Source: Gordionus sp. m RMFG-2023 (Eukaryota > Nematomorpha > Gordioida > Chordodea > Parachordodidae). From it: a stretch of DNA of 64,000 nucleotides. This document shows positions 1 to 18,250 of this stretch, piece by piece (position 1 is the first letter of the stretch; every line of letters begins with the position of its first letter). Made by a program: the position numbers and the translations under genes. The DNA lies in NCBI RefSeq assembly GCF_954871325.1, contig NC_088777.1, forward strand, positions 34,015,366 through 34,079,365. The letters are read 5' to 3'. The notes under the pieces are model-generated. The model saw nothing but the letters and a program-made list of their open reading frames with translations, was not told where the DNA came from and did no database searches.

Positions 1-735
1 TTTAAGATATGCTGCGATCTCAAAATGATCGCAATCATGACGGGCCTTCAGTTAGGCTACACCAAGCATTCGTGTTTTCTTTATCTCTATAATTCCAGAG
101 ACTCTCGAAAACATTATACAGTATCTGAATGGGAGGATCGTCCCAACGTTCATGAAAAAAATCGCGTAAATATCCCGCTTGTTTCTAAAAATAAGATTTT
201 GTTGCCTCCGTTGCACATAAAATTAGGACTAATCTAAATTTTATCAAAAAATTGGCCGAGGGCCCCACGATATACCTTAGAAATTTTTTCCCCAAGCTTT
301 CCCAAGCAAAAAATAAAAGAGGGGGTTTCAGTGGGCCCCCAAATAAGAAAACTCATGAAGGACAGTTTTTTTGAAAATGAATTGTTACTCATTGAATTAA
401 AAGCATGGGAATCTTTTAAATGGATATGCAGATCGTTCCTTGGCAATCATAAATTAGCCGACTATCGTGAGAAAATTGATGACCTATTAACAAATTATAA
501 GCAAATGGGATGCCGAATGTCCCTCAAAATCCATTTTCTTCATTCCCATAAAGATTTTTTTCCTGAAAACTTAGGTGCTGTGTCAGAAGAAATGGGAGAG
601 CGGTTCCATCAACAGATAGAAAATTTCGAAAAGTTTTATCACGGCAAGAATTTTATAAATATGTTGGCGGACTACTGCTGGAGTATCTTTTTTGAAGATA
701 AATCATCAACTTCATATTCGCGGAAATATATTTAA
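1..735 (+). pseudogene. Remnant of an arthropod repeat-associated protein family
   Basis: The open frame is already running at base 1 and resembles a protein family I know from repetitive DNA of spiders, mites and other invertebrates. Recognisable blocks, in order, are GLQLGYTKHSCFLYLYNSRD (residues about 13-32), LLPPLHIKLGL, FLGNHK, YKQMGCRMSLKIHFLHSH, FFPENLGAVSEEMGERFHQ and MLADYCW, followed by a stop near the usual C terminus. The middle (about 235-330) is readable only in another frame, so this copy is broken. Its function and transposon class are unknown to me. The start lies outside the window. It is not related to the ATP synthase gene downstream. Confidence 0.6.
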
Positions 736-1359
736 ATTTACCATTAAATGTTTTTAAATTCGATAAATTTTATGTTATTGTTTAATTTGTTTCAAATTCA
801 ATAAATTTATTGTATATTACAAGTTAAATCTATATAATAATGAAGGAGGGGGTGGGACAACGGACCGATAAAAGGTTTATTAAAAGTAAAATATGAGATA
901 GGTTAGCTTAGCATAATATATTTATTTAAATATGAGAAATATAACTATTTCATTTAAAATAAATTGTTTGGGAATCGTACCGTGTGCAGTGTAGCGAAGA
1001 GAACGAAAGCCACAATAAATATATTAAATGTAAGCTATATTAAAAAAGATTTTATAAATAAAGGTAAATTTAAAAAATATAGGTTGTTTAAAAATTGAGT
1101 AAGGATTTTACAAAAAAAAATGTATGATAATAATTAGGAAGGTTTGCTGCAAAAATTAAGATATTTTTTTAGTTATAGGGATCATTAGAACCGAAGTTAT
1201 AAACCTTCAAAAAGTTAAAAATGACCTTTTTGGCCACTTTAACCTAAAATAAATAAAAGAACCTGACGTGCTAGAAAAAAATTAACAGAGGATTTAGAAT
1301 ATGCATAAAAAACTGTCTTAAAACATGTTTATTTTATTTTCTCCCAAAAAGTCGAAATT
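736..1359. other. AT-rich non-coding stretch
   Basis: Short poly-A/T tracts and a GGAGGGGGTGGG run near 845. I see no reading frame or repeat unit that can be supported here. Confidence 0.5.
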
Positions 1360-2010
1360 TGTCACACAGTGTAATTGTCATTTAGTTATGGTCATCATCA
1401 TTTAATTTTTAATTTAACATGTTTGCAATCTATATTTTTACCCATTTGCATCAAAAAACTTTAAAAATAACGATTATGACAATTGTCATTTATCTATGGT
1501 TCATCTTCACTGAAATTTTATTTTAACATGTTAGCAATTTATATTTTATTTTTGCCCATTTGCGTCTTAAAAATAACGATTATGACAATTGTCACACCCA
1601 TTTGCTTCAAAAAAATTTTAAAAACTTCAAAAATAACGATTATGATAATTGTCACGTATCTAGGGTACATCTTCGCTAAAGTTTTATTTAAACATGTTAG
1701 CTATACTTATTTTAGCCCATTTACGTCAAAAAAACTATAAAAATAACGATTATGACAATTGTCACATTTATATAGTACATCTTAATTCAAATTATAATTC
1801 AACATGTTAAAAATACATATTTTTGCCTATTAACGTCAAAAAAATCTAATATGTTTAAAAATACCGATTATAATAATTGTCATTTTTCCAAGGAACATCT
1901 TCATTGAATTTATAATTTAACATCTTTACAAATATAAATTATATTTTTACCCTTTTGTGTCAAAAAATCTTAAAAAATAACGAATATGACAATTGTCACA
2001 CTAAAATATT
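1360..2010 (+). repeat. Satellite block 1, TGACAATTGTCA core
   Basis: About seven worn units spaced roughly 60-118 bp. Each carries the core AACGATTATGACAATTGTCA or a variant (near 1370, 1482, 1585, 1646, 1752, 1870, 1988), then a spacer with AACATGTT and TTTTACCCATTTGCGTC. The 12-bp centre TGACAATTGTCA is its own reverse complement. The same core and spacer words recur at 13.9-14.3 kb and 16.1-18.25 kb. The small frame at 1483-1740 is a by-product of the repeat. Confidence 0.85.
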
Positions 2011-2387
2011 TTCATTAAAAAGATCATATAAAATATTATAAAAAAATTCAATATAAATATTAAAAAAAGATTATTTTACAAAAATTATAAAAAAAAATTA
2101 TAAAGATTTCACCTAAAAGATTGTTTATTTATAATTAAAATTCACAAAAGAATTCCTCGAAAATCTTTTTGAACTTCAAAAAAAAATTTTTGCTTAAAAT
2201 TTTGGTCGTGAAAATCACTAATAAATAGTAACAAAAATAATATTACAATAGCAACATATCATTTTTTATTATTAAAAACATCAAATTCATTTCATCTATA
2301 ATATATATAAAAGCCTTGTCACAAAAATAGCGTTACGCTCTCATGTCCCACTTTATAATATATATTCAAAAAATCGTTAATTTTGAA
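2011..2387. other. AT-rich non-coding stretch
   Basis: Long A and T runs only; no coding signal seen. It separates the satellite block from the tRNA-like sequence. Confidence 0.45.
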
Positions 2388-2472
2388 AAGTGCCTGTGGC
2401 CCAATCGGGCAAGAACTTCGCCTACAAATCTAGATGGATTATTGGACTTGGGTTCGAATCCCGGCTAATGTA
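2388..2472 (+). mobile_element. tRNA-like SINE head
   Basis: An A-box-like TGGCCCAATCGGGC lies near 2396-2410 and a B box GGTTCGAATCC near 2451-2461. GCCC/GGGC can form a D stem and GGG/CCC a T stem around TTCGAAT. No matching acceptor stem is visible, so this looks like the promoter head of a tRNA-derived SINE rather than a working tRNA gene. A similar piece lies on the other strand near 19.8 kb. Confidence 0.5.
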
Positions 2473-2612
2473 TTTTTTCTTAATTTGGCAAAATATTTTT
2501 TTCTTAATCTGACAAAATTAATCAAATAGATACGTTTCAAAGAGTACGAGATTTATTTAAATACTTTTTTAATTCTTGAATTTATGTATAATTTAAAATT
2601 TAAACCATTATA

Positions 2613-2712
2613 TGGGGAATCAGAATTTTCTATTTTATTTGATGAGGGATGAATCAGAATTTTCTATTTTATTTGATGAGGGATGAATCAGAAATTTTTC
2701 TATCTTATGAGG
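2613..2712. repeat. 35-bp direct repeat, about 2.5 copies
   Basis: GGATGAATCAGAATTTTCTA followed by TTTTATTTGATGAG is repeated head to tail; the third copy is partial and altered. Confidence 0.8.
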
Positions 2713-3419
2713 TGTTATTTAAAAATTTATATTTATTTAGGGTTATTCTAAAATTTTCCATTATTTTTATAAAATATGTTAATAAAGTATATATTTAGTA
2801 ATTTTAATTTATGTGTACAATTAAAAAAGTCCTTTAAATAAATTTTTATTCATTTGTATTTTATAATCTAAAAATTTATTCTTGCAGATGAGAGTTTTAT
2901 GTTAAAACCCTTAAGAAGGATCCATTCCACATTGAATTTTATACAACTTTATATCTTTTAATTAGGTAATTTTTATGCATAAGTAAATATTTGCATCTCT
3001 TTTATCTTTTCTGAAATTGGCCTTTCTACATGCATTCCATAGTTTTGTTTATTTTCTCATAACTTCATAATTTAATTGTAGAATGTATATTTTTCATAAC
3101 TTTATATAACATTTTTGATTAAATGTATAACTTTTTTGTTTAACTTATATATAATTTGACTATGATTAAAGTTAACCTCCTATTATTTGTTAACTTAGAA
3201 TATCTTTTTATTTTTTCTATTGTAATTTAATAACAATGTCTTAAATTTATATTTTGTAACTAAGTAATAAATCATTTGGAAGGGTGGTGGTTTGTTTAAA
3301 ATTTAAATTAGAATGAACATATTTTTAGCATGGTACTTTAATATGTATTCATGATTTATATGTAAATACCAGGCAGGAGCTAACCAGTAGAATGATAGGT
3401 AAATCAGATATTTCCCCTT
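2713..3419. other. AT-rich non-coding stretch
   Basis: No frame, repeat or RNA gene recognised. It may be part of the long intron before the first visible ATP synthase alpha exon. Confidence 0.4.
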
Positions 3420-4480
3420 CATTTGATCCTAATTTTGAAAAATTTTCCCAATAATATAAATGGCAAAAAAAATATATACATATTAGACAGATTTAATTCT
3501 TATAAACCCTTACATCACACCTATTTTTTTGGATCCAAGGAAAAAATAAATTATTCTGGGTTTTCCTGGGTTTGGGAAATATTTTTCACAATTAATATGG
3601 ACTTGGAAATAGCTTGGGAAACATTTTTTAAAATTGTCTTAGATTACTGAAAATTTTTTAATTTTAAATATGGGTTAGAAATTGGCCTGAAAATTTCTTT
3701 TGGAGACATGGCCAGGCCTGATCAAATACAAAGGCCCATGCAACTTTCATATTCTGATTGTATTTTTAAATGCATTGTGACTTTTTATATATTTTATTTC
3801 AGTTCTCAACTATCAAAATTATTATGATCTTTTTGAGAAAATTTTCCCAAGTGCGTGGACCTGGCTTGTGAATTTTTTTAATATTAGGCATAGGTGTAAT
3901 ATTTAACACAGAATATTTATATGGCCCTCAGGTTCAGCTAATTTAAATATATTTTTATAAAATTAGTATTCATTCTCAGTCTTAATAAAATAGAATAAAA
4001 AAATAGATATGGTTTTTAAAGATCTACCTATCTCCCGGGTTGGGAAAAAATTTTGAAAATTACTATGGGTTGGCCAGGCTTGGGAAAATTTTTTTTATAA
4101 AATTTTTATAGGTTGGGCTGGGTTTGAAAAATATTTTTATAAATTATATTAGGCTGGGCTTGTGGAAAATTTTTCAAAAATATTATGAGCTAGAATGCTT
4201 GAGAATTTTTTTATTATTAACTATGAGTCAGACATTGGCCTAAAAAAATTTTATGCAGGTCTGGGCTCGGCCTGATCAAAAAACCTAGGCCCATGAAATC
4301 TGATTTTTGATTGTATTTTTAATATTATGATTATTTAAATATTTTATTTCAGTTCTCAACACCAAAATTATTATATTCACTGGGCTTGGAAGAATTTTTC
4401 AAAATTATTATGGCTCTGTACTTTGCCTAGGAATTTTTTTAATATTAAATATTAGGTATAAATGATCAGTAATATTTATC
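3420..4480. repeat. Duplicated segment with TGGGCTTGG / AATTTTT motifs
   Basis: About 3660-3910 and 4220-4470 are diverged direct copies. Both run from GGCCTGA(T)CAAA through AGGCCCATG, GATTGTATTTTTAA, ATATTTTATTTCAGTTCTCAA to a TTTTTTTAATATTA tail. Between and around them are degenerate 40-50 bp motifs of the type GGGCTTGGGAAAATTTTT. No coding capacity is supported; the 75-codon frame at 3423 looks like repeat sequence. Origin unknown; a MITE or duplicated intronic repeat is likely. Confidence 0.55.
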
Positions 4481-4689
4481 AAATAATATTGGTATTATCA
4501 AGTAAAAGCTTTAAATTTAATTTTACCAAACCATAATATTTACATTTAGTTTTAATGGATTAAACCTGGCATGAAGGGGGGGGGGATTAAAAGAATAATA
4601 ATTGGATATTATTTTCAAATAAGAGGTAACAATTATCATAAAAGTAAGAAGAAAATTTTCATTCCCCGTCATTTTTGACGGGCTATCTT

Positions 4690-9955
<5,266 letters not shown>

Positions 9956-10148
9956 ACTTAGGGTCGCCAATTATGCTATTGTACTTTACTATATTCACAT
10001 TTTGCGTTTTAATCTAATTATCAACGAAGGTTAGTTAGTGTTCATTTAAATTATGATTATTAATTTATTAAGGTCTAAATTTAAAACCACATGAACTAAC
10101 TTCACCAAAATTAAAATACCACGTATGGATCGTGTGACTTGTTTGATA

Positions 10149-10154
10149 AATAAA
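10149..10154 (+). promoter_or_regulatory. Candidate polyadenylation signal of ATP5F1A
   Basis: AATAAA about 195 bases after the stop codon. A second AATAAA lies at 10285-10290. In such AT-rich DNA the hexamer alone is weak evidence; its place after the stop codon makes it plausible. Confidence 0.4.
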
Positions 10155-10299
10155 TTTTATATTATTCATTAACTATGGTAATGTTAAGAATCATATTTAA
10201 CTCAGATTTTAATATGATATTAGAATACAATTATTTATTTTTTAACTGCCATATTTTATGCATTTTTTACTTATATTTTTGAACAATAAAAGTATTACT

Positions 10300-11538
10300 A
10301 TTATATACCACTTGCATTTTCTGTGAAATTATATGCCCGATTATAAATGTGACTAGAAAATTTATGTATAATATTATAATTTAATCTTTTATATTATATA
10401 TATAATTTATACAATGATCATTTCAAAAGAGAACTAATTTTTGTTTGAGTTTGCACTGAAAAAAATGGCACACATTCTATAAGTTCTATTGAATGACAAA
10501 TAATATATCTTGAATAATTAAAGTGAGCAACTATATATTTTGCATACTAAAATTAAAATATTTTTCTTTGTATAAAATTATTTTAAACCTTTTTACTTTT
10601 TACCAAGTACGAGATAAAGCTTATTGATGAAGGAAATTTTTTTAGGACTGAGTAATTTGAATATTTAATTTTTTTTATAGAATATTTTTCTTCCGCCCAA
10701 TATTATTTAAAATGTAAATTAATCACTAAAAAATTTATATTAATAATGTGCAATTGATATTTTCAACAAAAATTATTAGGACTTAGAGATATAGGATTAT
10801 AAAAGTATCAAATATTCTGGAAGTATATTTTAAAATCAAGAATAAAATGTATAACAGTAATCCTTAAAAAATATTTTCATGTTTTTCGGAGATTTTCTTG
10901 TTTTGACTGAATGGAAAAACTAGGGTATAGAAAATACTTATTTTGGAAAAGTATTAAATATCTTTTTCACGTTTAATATAGCATGTTTAGGTAAATTGAA
11001 TTTAAGGAATATCAGCTTGATCGATGTCTCTGTAATATGACATGACGCATAAAAGGCAATAAATCTGATTTAAAATATATATAAGTAGTATTTGATTAAA
11101 TGTATTTTTTTCCTTGACAATAGCTAATAGAAGTTTTCGTTCATTTGAAGAGGAAAAAAAAATTTCTTAAAAAACTGCACTAATTTTGTATATAATAGAA
11201 CTTTCCATATTTTTGCTCAACATTAGAGAAATTAATACTAATTTTAATTAGTAACTTCACTATTGTTAATATTTTCTAAATAACTTTTCTATAACAACTT
11301 TAAACTGTTTCCTTATCGTGAACTACTGTATTGAAATAAATTATTTTAACTATAAAAGGAAAATTTTTCGTTTATTAAAAAATATTTGGCTTCATCATAA
11401 CAGATTTTGAGTAACTTGAAAAATATTAAGTTATTGATTGCTTGAATTCCCTATGAGAGTGCTTAAGCCAATAATAAAATAATATAAATTATTCTCATTT
11501 CCAGCTACAAAAAAAAATAAGATAACTTTTGAAAGCCA
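10300..11538. other. Intergenic AT-rich sequence
   Basis: No frame, RNA gene or repeat family recognised between the ATP synthase 3' end and the next MITE. Confidence 0.45.
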
Positions 11539-11828
11539 TAGTGGGGGAGACCGGGACAAAACGATTGGTATTTTGCATTTTTACCATCAAATTTCGCAAA
11601 TTACAGATTTATCTAAATCCCTCATTTACAAAATAAAAACAGGTGAAGCTACCTATAAAATTTTACCATAAGGTGATTTTTATAATTTATGAGTAAAAAA
11701 TGTTTTTTTGGTAAAATGAGTTAAATCTGGAAAGTTTTTCAAAAGATGAACATAAAGATATATAAATATATCTTCACCAAATTTACGGTTAAGGGTTAAA
11801 GAGCTATCGTATTACCCCGGTCTCTTAT
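11539..11828. mobile_element. MITE with GGGGGAGACCGGG ends
   Basis: The left end GTGGGGGAGACCGGGACAAA and the right end, which reads TAAGAGACCGGGGTAATACG on the other strand, are imperfect inverted repeats of about 24 bp around 240 bp with no gene. The adjoining bases could be a TA duplication (Tc1/mariner style), but that is not certain. Confidence 0.6.
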
Positions 11829-12860
11829 GAAAAGATTTTACTTTACCAAAATAAAGCACATGATCAAATTTGCTATCCCGGTGCCAAGCATTTGAACTAT
11901 AGAATTCTTAAATTATTTTGATCAAAAATATAGTTATAGCAAAATTTTAATAAATTTCAAATGATAAAATCATATTTTTTAAAAAAGCATTTGTTTTTAT
12001 TTTTCAAATGTAAAGTTTTTTTATGAGAGAATTTTAAAAAATGTGAAAATTACTCTTTCATAGGCCTATCCAAGAGGTGGTATAACCCTGATTAACAAAT
12101 TTTTAAATTTTCTTTAATATCATTTTTGTAATAAAAAGCATCCCCTTCCATACTCGTCATAAAATTAATATTATTTAAACAATTTCTAAAAGGGAATTTT
12201 ATTAAAACTTAAGAAGGGTAGGTGTTGAGCGGGGTTCTAAATTTGGCTTGGCCTTTTTTTCAATAAATTCTGGCTTAGATTTCCCTATTAAGCAAATTTG
12301 GCTTGGATTTCATGTTCTGCTAATTTTATTTTGGATTTCCTTCTCTATAATGCGTAGAGGGGGGGGGGCAATAATATCATTCGCTTAGAAAATATAGAAG
12401 TGCCTGCCTTTTGTTAATCGGGTTTCTTTATTTATTTAGTTACAGATATATTTATTAATTTAAAGGGCACTATTTCATTTTAAAGAATGCTTAGTTAACT
12501 TTAAATGCTTAAAGGATACTAAATAGTAATTAGAATTAATTATTTAAAAAATGATTATAAATATTTGATAATATATTTACGCCTAGTGCTAGGTTTGAAA
12601 TGGAGGAGAAAAGAATTATCATGATAAGAATAGGAAGGGATAGCATCCAGGGCCAGAAATACTTTTTGATTCTCTGTGTAAAAAGATATAATAAAATATA
12701 TTTTAAAAAAAATCAAACTGATAATTTGTGATAGTTGCAAATGTTTAAGGGTGTAAAGTTAAAATTTCACTTTATAGCATCTTAATCCCTTCTTTAAAAA
12801 GAGCTTTAGAAATGGGATCTCAAAGTAACTTGACTATTAAATTTAAAAAGTTGTGTTGAA
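11829..12860. other. Non-coding, with short TTGGCTTGG repeats and a G tract
   Basis: Around 12235-12350 the word AAATTTGGCTTGGATTTC recurs three times with changes, followed by a run of ten G at 12359-12370. Elsewhere in this window such G runs sit just inside hAT ends, so an unrecognised element end is possible here. The 61-codon frame at 12555 is not convincing. Confidence 0.35.
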
Positions 12861-12959
12861 AGGTAGAGATAAAATATGTATATGTTAGCGGCAATATGAA
12901 ATGTGAGGTAGTGGTAGGCAAGGTAATTTTGTTATTTTAGTCACAATATGTTAACAATT

Positions 12960-13530
12960 AAAAATAAAAAAAAAGTTAGGGCCTATCATTTAGACAGAAT
13001 TTTTAAAAAAACATTATTTCATAAGTATTCATTAAATGAAGATATTTTTGATCAATTTAAGCCATATAAAGAGTCATAACTCCTAGACCCTTTTTCATCC
13101 CAGGCTAGGATTTGGCACAAATATAAAGCAGTGTTATATCTATCTACAGAAAAAAAATTTCGAAAAAAAAAATACCATTTTTTTTCTATGGCCATTTCCG
13201 GTTTTATACATCCGGTTTTGGACATTCATCAAATTTATATCATATTTATTTTTATGTCATATTAAAGAACTATTATTAAGCTACATAATAAAATTTAAAT
13301 TATTTTTCTAACTTAATTATTTCTTGAGATATTTGAAAATAAATGAGGCACTTTTTGTCAAAAATGTACCATTTTTCCGCGCTTTAAACGCCCATATCTT
13401 AGCGGGTAAACCTTTTTGGGAGGTAAAATTTCATTTTTTTCTTAGTTATAGTATATACTACCAGTATGCAAAATTTAAAAAAAATTGAAAGGGGTCGGGT
13501 TGAAACCTTGGTTGATTTGATATGGAATTC
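12960..13530. other. Left-arm-only segment of the fold-back element
   Basis: Higher-complexity DNA with no counterpart at the matching place in the right arm; it includes CGCCCATATCTTAGCGGGT and CCGGTTTTATACATCCGG. It is either an insertion into the left arm or was lost from the right. No frame recognised. Confidence 0.5.
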
Positions 13531-13829
13531 ACCATATATATTATATATTTATTTTTTTTATATTTAATTTTTAATATATCCATTTTAATATATATTTTTT
13601 AATCCTCTGTAATTTAATGATTATGAATAAATAATAAAGTTACGATTATATATCTTTTGATCGCTAATTTTTTTAACTTTTGTGTTATAGGATTTTTTTA
13701 ATAAATTTTTTTGATTGATATTTTTTAATATATTATTTTAATAAATTTTTTTAAATATATTTTTTTGATTGATATTTTTTAATATATATTTTTAAAATGA
13801 TTAATATATATTTATATTTTACTTATTTT

Positions 13830-14290
13830 TGATAGATCGTTATTTTTAAACTTTTTTGAGTTTTTTTAAGGTATATAGGTAAAAATATGTTTTGTAAACA
13901 TGTTAAATTAATATTTCAGTGAAAGTGTCTTATAGAAAAGTGACAATTGTCATAATCGTTATTTTTGAACTTTTTTGAGTTTTTTTAAGGTAAATAGGTA
14001 AAAATATGTTTTGTAAACATGTTAAATTCATATTTCATTGAAAGTGTACTAGAAAAAAGTGACAATTGTCATAATCGTTATTTTTAAATTTTTTTGAGTT
14101 TTTTTAAGGTAAATAGGTAAAAAATATGTTTTGTAAACGTTAAACTAATATTTCAGTGAAAGTGTACTATAGAAAAGTGGCAATTGTCATAATCATAATT
14201 TTTGAACTTTTTTGAGTTTTTTTAAGGTAAATAGGTAAAAATATGTTTTGTAAACGTTAAATTAAAATTTCAGTTTGGATATGTTTTATA
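13830..14290 (-). repeat. Satellite block 2 (left arm of fold-back)
   Basis: Three intact cores (near 13941, 14062 and 14179) plus one damaged unit, about 117 bp apart, in the opposite orientation to blocks 1 and 3: GACAATTGTCATAATCGTTA then AACTTTTTTGAGTTTTTTTA. Confidence 0.9.
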
Positions 14291-16079
14291 TTTTTAAGTC
14301 ACTAACAGTAATATCAACAATAAAATTCCTAAATTCGCTTTTATTTATATATTCAAAATTAATGATGAGTTATTTTCCTGCTAATCGTCATTCCTTGATT
14401 TGATTAAACTCGAGATTTTATTAATAATACATTAATCACTTCAAATGATAATAAATTCCACTATTATGATTAAACTTTAATCTTCATAGCATTCGGAAAT
14501 GTTTTTTTAACATAATTTATGATATTAGGCCGATATAAGATTAAAATAATTGTAAGATTAATTTATTTTTCCCCAAAATGTTAACTACGAAATATATTAA
14601 ATATAGAATCCTGATCGATTATTTATATATCAATTAACTATAATATCTTTGACTTATTTATTTCAATTCTGTGAGTAAATACACTTTAAATATTTATTCA
14701 CTTTAGTGAACGATCTGAAATTACAAGTTAGAGCTACTATAAATCTATCAAAATATTAAATAGCTTTTCGAAAATGAATATAATTACGAAATTAATTTTA
14801 TCATTTTCAAAGTTAGCCCTCATATTTATATTTATTTTAAACAATTACTAAGATTATACGCCAAATATAGTTTATCTAAGTTTTTTTTCGAGAAATGAAG
14901 GCCTTTGGATAATTTTTTTTACTATATTTTATTGAATTATGCTAGGCTCTCTCTTTGAAAGCCTTTGGCCAATTTATGTTTTAAATTTTCATCGGGTTTA
15001 TAATTTTTTTTTATAATATTTCTCACAAATTTTATAAGGTCATTATTTTTATTCATTTTTTTATATTTTTGTGACATCATATACGCACTTTTAGTTATTT
15101 GATAGGGGTAAATTCTTTATTATTTTAAATAAAATTTACCAAATCAGACACATTTGGTAAAATGAGTGGGAATTTTTTCTTCCCCCCCCCTATCATATTT
15201 ATATGCTTCTTAATATTCATGCTACAAATAAAAAATGTCAAAATAAATGATAATTTTATATTTATATTGAATTATATTGATAATAAAAAAATGAGTTGTA
15301 AATATTGTTTTTTCTATTGTGAAGAAACAAAATCTTACAAGATCTTATAGGGAAGGCTTGCTACCAGATTTCCGTTAATAATATAGCGTAAAAATATTTT
15401 TTAATAATATTAAGAAACATATAAATATGATAGGGGGGGGAGAAGACCACCCATTTTACCAAATGTGTCTGATTTGGTAAATTTTATTTAAAATAATAAA
15501 GTATTTACCCCTATCAAATAACTAAAAGTGCGTATATGATTAACAAAAATATAAAAAAATGAATAAAAATAATGACCTTATAAAATTTGTAAGAAATATT
15601 TTTAAAAAAAAAGATTATAAACCAGAGGAAAATTTAAAACATAAATTGGCCAAAGGCCTTCAAAGAGAGAGCCTAGCATAGTGTAATAAAATATAGTAAA
15701 AAAATTTATCCAAATGCATTCATTTCTCGAAAAAAACTTAGATAAACTTAGAATATTTGGTGTATAATCTTAGTAATTGTTTAAAATAAATATAAATATG
15801 AGGGCTAACTTTGAAAATGCTAAAATTAATTTCGTAATTATATTCATTTTTGAAAATCTAATTAATAATTTGATAGATTTAATTTTCAATAGTAGCTCTA
15901 ACTTGTAATTTCAGATCGTTCACTAAAGTGAATAAATATTTAAAATGTATTTACTAACAGAATTGAAATAAATGAGTCAAAGATATTATAGTTAATTGAT
16001 ATACAAATAACCGATGCATAAATATATTTCGTAGTTATCATTTTAGGAAAAAATAAATTAATCTTACGAAATCTTAATT
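14291..16079. repeat. Inner arms and loop of the fold-back element
   Basis: Left inner arm about 14291-15221, loop about 15222-15405, right inner arm about 15406-16079. Each arm has a C or G run next to TATCATATTTATATG (15181 and 15431). The 62-codon frame at 15162 crosses the arm/loop junction and resembles no protein. Confidence 0.8.
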
Positions 16080-18250
16080 TAACATGTTTACAAAACATGT
16101 TTTTACATATTTACCTTAAAAAATCTCAAAAAAGTTCAAAAATTTATGACAATTGTCACTTTCTATAGTACACTTTCACTGAAATATTAATTTAACATGT
16201 TTATAAAACATATTTTTATCCATTTACTTTAAAAAAACTCAAAAAAGTTCAAGAATAACGGTTATGACAATTGTCACTTTTCCATAGAACATTTTCACTG
16301 AAATATTAATTTAACATGTTAACAAAACATATTTTTACCCATTTACTTTAAAAAAACTCAAAAAAGTTTAAAAAAAACGATTATGACAATTGTCACTTTC
16401 TATAGTACACTTTCACTGAAATATTAATTTAACATGTTTACAAAACATATTTTTACCTATTTACTTTAAAAAAACTCAAAAAAGTTTAAAAATAAGGATT
16501 ATGACAATTGTCACTTTCTATAGTACACTTTCACTGAAATATTAATTTAACATGTTTACAAAACATATTTTTATCCATTTACTTTAAAAAAACTCAAAAA
16601 AGTTTAAAACTAACGATTATGACAATTGTCACTTTTCTATAGTACACTTTCACTGAAATATTAATTTAAAATATTTACAAAACATATTTTTACCCATTTA
16701 CTTTAAAAAAATTTAAAAAAGTTTAAAAATAACGATTATGACAATTGTCACTTTTCTATAGTACACTTTCAATGAAATATTAATTTAACATGTTTACAAA
16801 ACATATTTTTACCTATTTACTTTAAAAAAAACTTCAAAAATAACGATTATGACAATTGTCACTTTTCTATAGCACACTTTCACTGAAATATTAATTTAAC
16901 ATGTTTACAAAACATATTTTTACCCATTTACTTTAAAAAAACTCAAAAAAGTTTAAAAATAACGATTATTACAATTGTCTCTTTTCTATAATACACTTTC
17001 ACTGAAATATTAATTTAACATGTTTACAAAACATATTTTTACCTATTTATTTTAAAAAAAGTTCAAAAATAACGATTATACAATGGTCACTTTTCTATAG
17101 TACACTTTCACTGAAATATTAATTTAACATGTTTACAAAACATATTTTTACCCATTTACTTTAAAAAAACTCAAAAAAGTTTAAAAATAACGATTATGAC
17201 AATTGTCACTTTTCTATAGTACACTTTCAATAAAATATTAATTTAACATGTTTACAAAACATATTTTAACCTATTTACTTTGAAAAAAGTTTAAAAATAA
17301 CGATTATGACAATTGTCACTTTTCTATAGTACACTTTCACTGAAATATTAATTTAACATGTTTACAAAACATATTTTTACCCATTTACTTTAAAAAAACT
17401 CAAAAAAGTTTAAAAATAACGATTATTACAATTGTCTCTTTTCTATAATACACTTTCACTGAAATATTAATTTAACATGTTTACAAAACATATTTTTACC
17501 TATTTATTTTAAAAAAAGTTCAAAAATAACGATTATGACAATGGTCACTTTTCTATAGTACACTTTCACTGAAATATTAATTTAACATGTTTACAAAACA
17601 TATTTTTACCCATTTACTTTAAAAAAACTCAAAAAAGTTTAAAAATAACGATTATGACAATTGTCACTTTTCTATAGTACACTTTCAATAAAATATTAAT
17701 TTAACATGTTTACAAAACATATTTTAACCTATTTACTTTGAAAAAAGTTTAAAAATAACGATTATCACAATTGTCACTTTTCTATAGTACACTTTCACTG
17801 AAATATTAATTTAACATGTTTACAAAACATATTTTTACCCATTTACTTTAAAAAAACTCAAAAAAGTTTAAAAATAACGATTATGACAATTGTCACTTTT
17901 CTATGTACACTTTCACTAAAATATTGATTTAACATGTTTACAAATACTATTTTTATCTATTTACCTTTAAAAAAAACTTCAAAAATAACGATTATGGCAA
18001 TTGTCACTTTTCTATAGTACACTTTCACTGAATATTAATTTAACATGTTTACAAAACATATTTTTACCCATTTACTTTAAAAAAAAACTTAAAAAAGTTT
18101 AATAATAACGATTATGACAATTGTCACTTTTCTATAGTACACTTTCACTGAAATATTAATTTAACATATTTACAAAACATATTTTTATCTATTAAACTTT
18201 TAAAAAACTCAAAAAAGTTTAAAAATAAAGATTATGAATTGCCACTTTTA
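16080..18250 (+). repeat. Satellite block 3 (right arm), about 19 units of 105-120 bp
   Basis: The unit is CGATTATGACAATTGTCACT, then TTCTATAGTACACTTTCACT, GAAATATTAATTTAACATG, TTTACAAAACATATTTTTAC and an ACTCAAAAAAGTTTAAAAAT spacer. Some units lack part of the spacer. A higher-order repeat is visible: the rare variant ATTATTACAATTGTCTCTTT occurs at 16966 and again 457 bp later, followed by the same order of variants, so a four-unit block was duplicated recently. Confidence 0.93.

Noticed and set aside
1483-1740. 85-codon frame in satellite block 1
   Set aside because: It is explained by the repeat unit; the residues recur with the satellite period.
2388-2472. Functional tRNA gene
   Set aside because: The A and B boxes are present but no acceptor stem pairs, so SINE origin is more likely.
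15162-15350. 62-codon frame at the centre of the fold-back element
   Set aside because: It spans the arm and loop of the inverted repeat, with homopolymer-driven composition and no family resemblance.
16080-18250. CRISPR-like array
   Set aside because: Units of about 118 bp have similar, not unique, spacers and lie in animal nuclear DNA; this is satellite.
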